A stretch of 64,000 nucleotides of DNA from Terriglobia bacterium (GTDB taxonomy: Bacteria > Acidobacteriota > Terriglobia > JAIQFV01). The first letter of the stretch is position 1, and every line of letters starts with the position of its first letter. The notes beneath the pieces were generated by a model, which saw nothing but the letters and a program-made list of their open reading frames with translations, ran no database searches and was not told the DNA's origin. Both the position numbers and the translations under genes were made by a program. The stretch covers positions 62,001-126,000 of the forward strand of contig JAQUPQ010000002.1 of NCBI GenBank assembly GCA_028716525.1, read 5' to 3'. Of this stretch, positions 60,303 to 64,000 are shown one piece after another.

Positions 60303-62279
60303 ATGGAATCTACGTTGAATAGCAAAACGATTGTCACATTGTTCGGGACACGTCCCGAGGTGATCAAGCTTGCGCCGGTCATTCATGAACTCGAGAAGCG
60401 GTCCGCTTTCCGAACGATCAATGTGACCTCCGCCCAGCATCGGGAACTGTTGTATCCCTTCGTGGATTTCTTCAGGATTCGCATCGATCACGATTTGCAT
60501 GTGATGCAGGAGGATCAATCGCCCAGCCAGGTGTTTTCACGAACCTTGTCGGAATTTGGAGCATGTCTCGACCGCCTTTCTGCCGACCTGGTTTTGATTC
60601 AAGGCGATACCACGACAGCAGCTGCCGGAGCACTGGCGGCGTTCTATCGAAAAATTCCGGTGGGCCATGTGGAAGCCGGCCTTCGGAGTGGGGACGTGAC
60701 CAGCCCGTTTCCTGAAGAGATCAATCGCCGCTTGATCACACGCTTGGCCACTTTTCATTTTGCTCCGACCCCGGGTAATCGCATGCGGTTGCTTGAAGAG
60801 GCGATTCCGGAAGACCGAATCTTTGTGACCGGAAATCCCGGTGTTGATGCTTTAGAGCAATGGCTTGCGAAAAGTCGTCCCAGCTCGAGTACCGAACCTT
60901 GGAGAAAAGCCGCTCAGGGTTTGAAGAAGTTGGTCTTGACTACGCACCGCCGTGAAAGTTTTGGCAATAAGTTGGCGGAGAATCTCTGTGTTCTTCGCGA
61001 CTTTGTTACACGTCACAGGGATGTGGCGTTACTCTTTCCGGTTCACGCCAACCCCGAGGTGCAGGCCAGGGCCAAGGAAATCCTGGGTGGAATCCCCAGA
61101 ATTCATCTCTTGTCCCCGCTCGGATATGCGGAGTTCATGCAACTCCTATCGGAGAGTTGGTTGATTGTGTCAGATTCCGGGGGGGTTCAGGAGGAAGTGC
61201 CTACGCTGGGGAAAGCTCTTTTGGTGTTGCGCGATGTCACGGAGCGTCCCGAGGTTATAGAGTGTGGTAGCGCGCGATTGGTGGGGAATCAGGTCGGGCA
61301 TTTGGAGGAACTTTTGGAAGAGGCCCTCAAAGGGGGAAGTTGGGTGGAGAAAACGAAGCCTGTTTCAAATCCGTTTGGCCAGGGCAACAGCGCAGCTCAA
61401 ATTGCGGATGTTCTCGAGGGCTTGATGTTTTCGAGCCTACGGGGCGAGAGAACGGTGCCGGCCGGAGTTCCTGTCACGATCGTAGTGCCCTGTTACAACG
61501 AAGAGCCCATGCTTCCGCATTTGTCGGAAACACTCCAGAGTGTTCAGCGTGCCCTGGAAACTCACTATCGGATCAAATTCATTTTCGTCGACGACGCCAG
61601 CACGGATCAAACCTATCGACTGTTGTGTGAGACCCTTCCACCCGCGTTTGATGCCCAGATCATTCGACATGAACGAAACCAGGGAGTGGCGGGCGCTATT
61701 CTCACAGGAATTCGAAACGCCGAGAGCGAGATCGTATGTTCAATTGATGCCGACTGCACGTACGATCCGCACGAATTGGGCAAGATGATTCCGTTGCTGA
61801 CGGAGGGTGTGGACATGGTCACGGCATCTCCATTTCATCCGCTGGGACATGTGCAGAACGTGCCAGGGTGGCGACGGGGTCTTTCCCGGGTATCGTCCTG
61901 GCTTTATCGAAGGGCGCTGAATCAGAAGTTGTACACTTACACCAGCTGTTTTCGGGTGTATCGTCGCAGCAAGATGATGGGACTTGATGTGAAGGACCAG
62001 GGGTTCTCCGGAATTGCGGAGATGCTTGCCCTTTTGGATTTGGCCGGGTCCCGAATTGTCGAACATCCGTCCACTTTGAGGTCGAGATGGATCGGTCGTT
62101 CCAAGATGCAAGTCTCGCGACAGATATTCCGCCATTGGCGTTTATTGGGACGCATCGTGTGGTTGCGGGCAGTAAAGAAGCCCGATCGGGTCAGGGCTCG
62201 AAAACTTACGACATCGACTCGACCTTTGCTGACGACCGCCTCGAGACCCTCCTCCGAGGGCAAACGAATTCGCGGATGA
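60303..62279 (+). CDS. Fused UDP-GlcNAc 2-epimerase (WecB) and family 2 glycosyltransferase
   Basis: A 658-residue bifunctional protein. Residues about 1-375 are a WecB/MnaA-type non-hydrolysing UDP-N-acetylglucosamine 2-epimerase: TLFGTRPEVIKLAPVIHEL, QGDTTT, HVEAGLRSGD, GNPGVDAL, THRRESFG, SDSGGVQEE. A short linker (about 376-390) leads to a GT-A domain, VPVTIVVPCYNEEPMLPHL, FVDDASTDQT and the IDADCTYDP metal motif. The last 40 residues are basic. This couples formation of UDP-ManNAc to a transferase that may use it, for cell-surface polysaccharide. I know of no common fusion of these two. There is no frameshift or repeat at the joint, so an assembly artefact is unlikely but possible. Confidence 0.85.
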   Translation: MESTLNSKTIVTLFGTRPEVIKLAPVIHELEKRSAFRTINVTSAQHRELLYPFVDFFRIRIDHDLHVMQEDQSPSQVFSRTLSEFGACLDRLSADLVLIQGDTTTAAAGALAAFYRKIPVGHVEAGLRSGDVTSPFPEEINRRLITRLATFHFAPTPGNRMRLLEEAIPEDRIFVTGNPGVDALEQWLAKSRPSSSTEPWRKAAQGLKKLVLTTHRRESFGNKLAENLCVLRDFVTRHRDVALLFPVHANPEVQARAKEILGGIPRIHLLSPLGYAEFMQLLSESWLIVSDSGGVQEEVPTLGKALLVLRDVTERPEVIECGSARLVGNQVGHLEELLEEALKGGSWVEKTKPVSNPFGQGNSAAQIADVLEGLMFSSLRGERTVPAGVPVTIVVPCYNEEPMLPHLSETLQSVQRALETHYRIKFIFVDDASTDQTYRLLCETLPPAFDAQIIRHERNQGVAGAILTGIRNAESEIVCSIDADCTYDPHELGKMIPLLTEGVDMVTASPFHPLGHVQNVPGWRRGLSRVSSWLYRRALNQKLYTYTSCFRVYRRSKMMGLDVKDQGFSGIAEMLALLDLAGSRIVEHPSTLRSRWIGRSKMQVSRQIFRHWRLLGRIVWLRAVKKPDRVRARKLTTSTRPLLTTASRPSSEGKRIRG

Positions 62280-62313
62280 GGTTTTTGGGTTGAAACACCG
62301 AAAGGATATTGAA

Positions 62314-63555
62314 GTGACCAAGGCTGTTGCCGATTTGAATCACAGGCTGGATCTTCCCTCGGATCAGGACTCCACCGGACGATCCCTGGGCCAGGAAGAG
62401 ATGCAGCTTCTTCGGGAGGTGATTGAGCGAGGACACCTGAACAGCACTCGCGGCACAATGGTGGAGCGGCTGGAAAAGGAATTTGCCGCTTCCTTGGATG
62501 TGAAGTATGCCTATGCCTGCGCTTCAGGCACAGCGGCCATCCATACCGCCATTGCAGCCATTAACCCCGATCCGGGAGATGAAATAATCACGTCGCCCAT
62601 TACGGACATGGGAGCCATCACTCCGATTCTCTATCAGGGCGCCATTCCCGTCTTTGCTGAAGTGGACCCGCGGAGTTGGAATGTGACCGCAGAGTCGATT
62701 GAAGCTTGTTTGAGTGCGCGGACCCGCGCCATCGTGGTGACCCACCTATTTGGCAATCCCTGTGATATGGATCCCATTCTGGATCTTGCGGAGCGGCGGG
62801 AGATTCCTGTGATTGAAGATTGTGCCCAGGCCTACTGCGCCGAGGATCGAGGGAGGTTGGCAGGAACGATGGGCGCCATCGGATGTTTCAGTTTGCAACA
62901 GGGAAAGCACATGACGGCCGGCGAAGGCGGCTTGGTGGTTACACGAAATGATCAGCTGGCGCGACGCCTGTTTCTTTTTATCAATAAAGCTTGGGGCTAC
63001 GGCGATCCTCAGCCCGATCATTATTTTCTGGCGCTGAATTATCGCCTGACGGAGCTGCAAGGCGCAGTCGCGGTGGCCCAGTTGAAAAAACTTCGCCCGA
63101 TGGTCGAACAGCGCATCACTGCGGCTTCCCAATTGACGGCGCATCTCAAAGGGGTGAGGGGCATCGAAGCGCCCGGGGTGCGACCGGAAAGCGTGCACAC
63201 GTTTTGGAAATATTGTTTGAGGGTGGACGACAAAGTTATTTCAGGAGGCGCCGCCACGCTGGCGTCACGGCTGAAGAAAATGAATATCAGCTCGGCACCG
63301 CGGTATATACAAAAGCCGGCGTTCATGTGCGAGCTGTTCCAAAAGCAGAGAACCTTTGGTCATAGCCATTATCCCTTCAATCTTGCCCGGCCTGAGGTTT
63401 TGCATTATGACCGCGAGCACTTTCCGATGACCTTCGAGGCCCTGGAACACATTTTGGTTCTTCCCTGGAACGAGCGATACACTGAAGAGCACGTGGAGCG
63501 ATTGGCGCAGGGGATTCGAACGGCAGTGGGCGAGTCTGTGGGAGGCGTCGGATGA
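62314..63555 (+). CDS. DegT/DnrJ/EryC1 sugar aminotransferase
   Basis: PLP-dependent nucleotide-sugar aminotransferase, 413 residues. Visible are NSTRGTMVERLEKEFA, CASGTAAIHTAI, VIEDCAQAYCAEDRGRLAGT, the PLP Lys198 in LQQGKHMTAGEGG and the LNYRLTELQGAVA segment. It converts a 3- or 4-keto sugar nucleotide into the amino sugar used in surface glycans. The GTG at 62314 follows AAAGGA with eight bases spacing; TTG at 62290 (adding eight residues) is an alternative. Its end overlaps the next gene by four bases (ATGA). Confidence 0.9.
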   Translation: MTKAVADLNHRLDLPSDQDSTGRSLGQEEMQLLREVIERGHLNSTRGTMVERLEKEFAASLDVKYAYACASGTAAIHTAIAAINPDPGDEIITSPITDMGAITPILYQGAIPVFAEVDPRSWNVTAESIEACLSARTRAIVVTHLFGNPCDMDPILDLAERREIPVIEDCAQAYCAEDRGRLAGTMGAIGCFSLQQGKHMTAGEGGLVVTRNDQLARRLFLFINKAWGYGDPQPDHYFLALNYRLTELQGAVAVAQLKKLRPMVEQRITAASQLTAHLKGVRGIEAPGVRPESVHTFWKYCLRVDDKVISGGAATLASRLKKMNISSAPRYIQKPAFMCELFQKQRTFGHSHYPFNLARPEVLHYDREHFPMTFEALEHILVLPWNERYTEEHVERLAQGIRTAVGESVGGVG

Positions 63556-64000
63556 ATTCGAAGATACGATTTGGAATGGTGGGGACAGGGCGGATCGCTC
63601 ACGCCTATGCCGAGGCGTTCCGCTCGTCCGAGGTGGCTGAGTTGGTGGCCGTGGCTGATACTCGTGAGGATGCCGTGCGCGCGTTTGCCGAGGAGACGAG
63701 ATGCCAAGGCTACACCCGTTATGAGGACCTGGCGAAACATCCCAGCTTGGAAGCGGTGGTGGTGTGTACGCCCCCGGTCAGTCATCCCGAGATCAGCACT
63801 CACTTCCTGGAGCGACGTGTCCATGTGATGTGCGAAAAGCCGGTGAGTATCGACATTCCGAGCGCCAAGCAAATGATTGAGACGGCGGATCGGGCCGGTG
63901 TCCTGCTGACCATGGCATCGAAGTTCCGGTATGTATCCGATGTGGTGCAGGCCAAGAGCATCGTGGCTTCGGGTGTTTTGGGCGACATCGTCCAGTTTGA
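63552..64000 (+). CDS. Gfo/Idh/MocA oxidoreductase (cut by the window edge)
   Basis: NAD(P)-dependent sugar dehydrogenase, first 149 codons only. The N-terminal Rossmann motif IRFGMVGTGRIAHAY is followed by VAVADTREDAVRAFAE, VVVCTPPVSHPEISTHFLER and the typical VMCEKPVSID (EKP motif with catalytic Lys). The ATG overlaps the aminotransferase stop (ATGA), so the genes are coupled; a 3-keto sugar supplied by this enzyme could feed the aminotransferase. The C-terminal substrate domain lies outside. Confidence 0.92.
   Translation, partial: MNSKIRFGMVGTGRIAHAYAEAFRSSEVAELVAVADTREDAVRAFAEETRCQGYTRYEDLAKHPSLEAVVVCTPPVSHPEISTHFLERRVHVMCEKPVSIDIPSAKQMIETADRAGVLLTMASKFRYVSDVVQAKSIVASGVLGDIVQF

Overview
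The window looks like chromosomal DNA of a mid-GC Gram-negative bacterium, most likely a member of the Acidobacteriota. The signs are an Oar-like TonB-dependent receptor with a carboxypeptidase-regulatory domain, OmpH and OMF/RND envelope genes, several ECF sigma/anti-sigma pairs, four secreted DUF4097-type beta-solenoid proteins, HEAT-repeat exported proteins, a fused E1 alpha-beta dehydrogenase and a KorAB 2-oxoacid:ferredoxin oxidoreductase. The phylum is an inference from gene content; there is no rRNA to settle it. No phage, integrase, insertion sequence or CRISPR array is visible.

Layout. 0-7 kb: 3'-truncated TonB receptor, universal stress protein, short-chain dehydrogenase, membrane Fe-S oxidoreductase. 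7-12.4 kb (minus strand): a long protein that joins a transposase-type N-terminal domain to a disordered linker and one membrane helix, then a DsbA-like thioredoxin, an OmpH chaperone and an aldehyde dehydrogenase. 13-20 kb: E1 alpha-beta fusion, ROK sugar kinase, lytic transglycosylase, D-amino-acid aminotransferase, one DUF4097 lipoprotein-like gene and a RecA-fold protein without a P-loop. 20.5-31 kb is a stress and efflux block. On the minus strand it holds OsmC, FmdB and a 28-residue membrane peptide ending in UGA, and a seven-gene TolC-MFP-RND-PII-like-OsmC-zinc-finger operon. Convergent to these on the plus strand are an ECF sigma factor, its anti-sigma factor, DUF2892 and DUF302.

31-46 kb: PLP decarboxylase, secreted amidohydrolase, glycosyltransferase, methyltransferase, a QueC-like gene carrying an apparent pair of compensating frameshifts, TPR and SGNH proteins. 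Then korAB divergent from a LysR regulator, a nucleotide-sugar dehydrogenase, a zinc-ribbon membrane protein and a phosphopantetheinyl transferase. 46.5-56.2 kb is the most coherent accessory locus: two ECF sigma/anti-sigma pairs, exported HEAT-repeat proteins, three DUF4097 beta-solenoids and an orphan ABC ATPase, all on the plus strand. 56-60 kb: RsgA carrying an in-frame dispersed repeat, small accessory genes and tRNA-Pro(UGG). 60-64 kb: start of a surface-polysaccharide operon, with a WecB-glycosyltransferase fusion, a DegT aminotransferase and a Gfo/Idh oxidoreductase cut by the right edge.

The best candidates for undescribed biology are the ECF/HEAT/DUF4097 locus, the transposase-domain membrane protein, the small UGA-terminated ORF with a hairpin just behind the stop codon, the P-loop-less RecA-fold protein, and the repeat domesticated inside rsgA.
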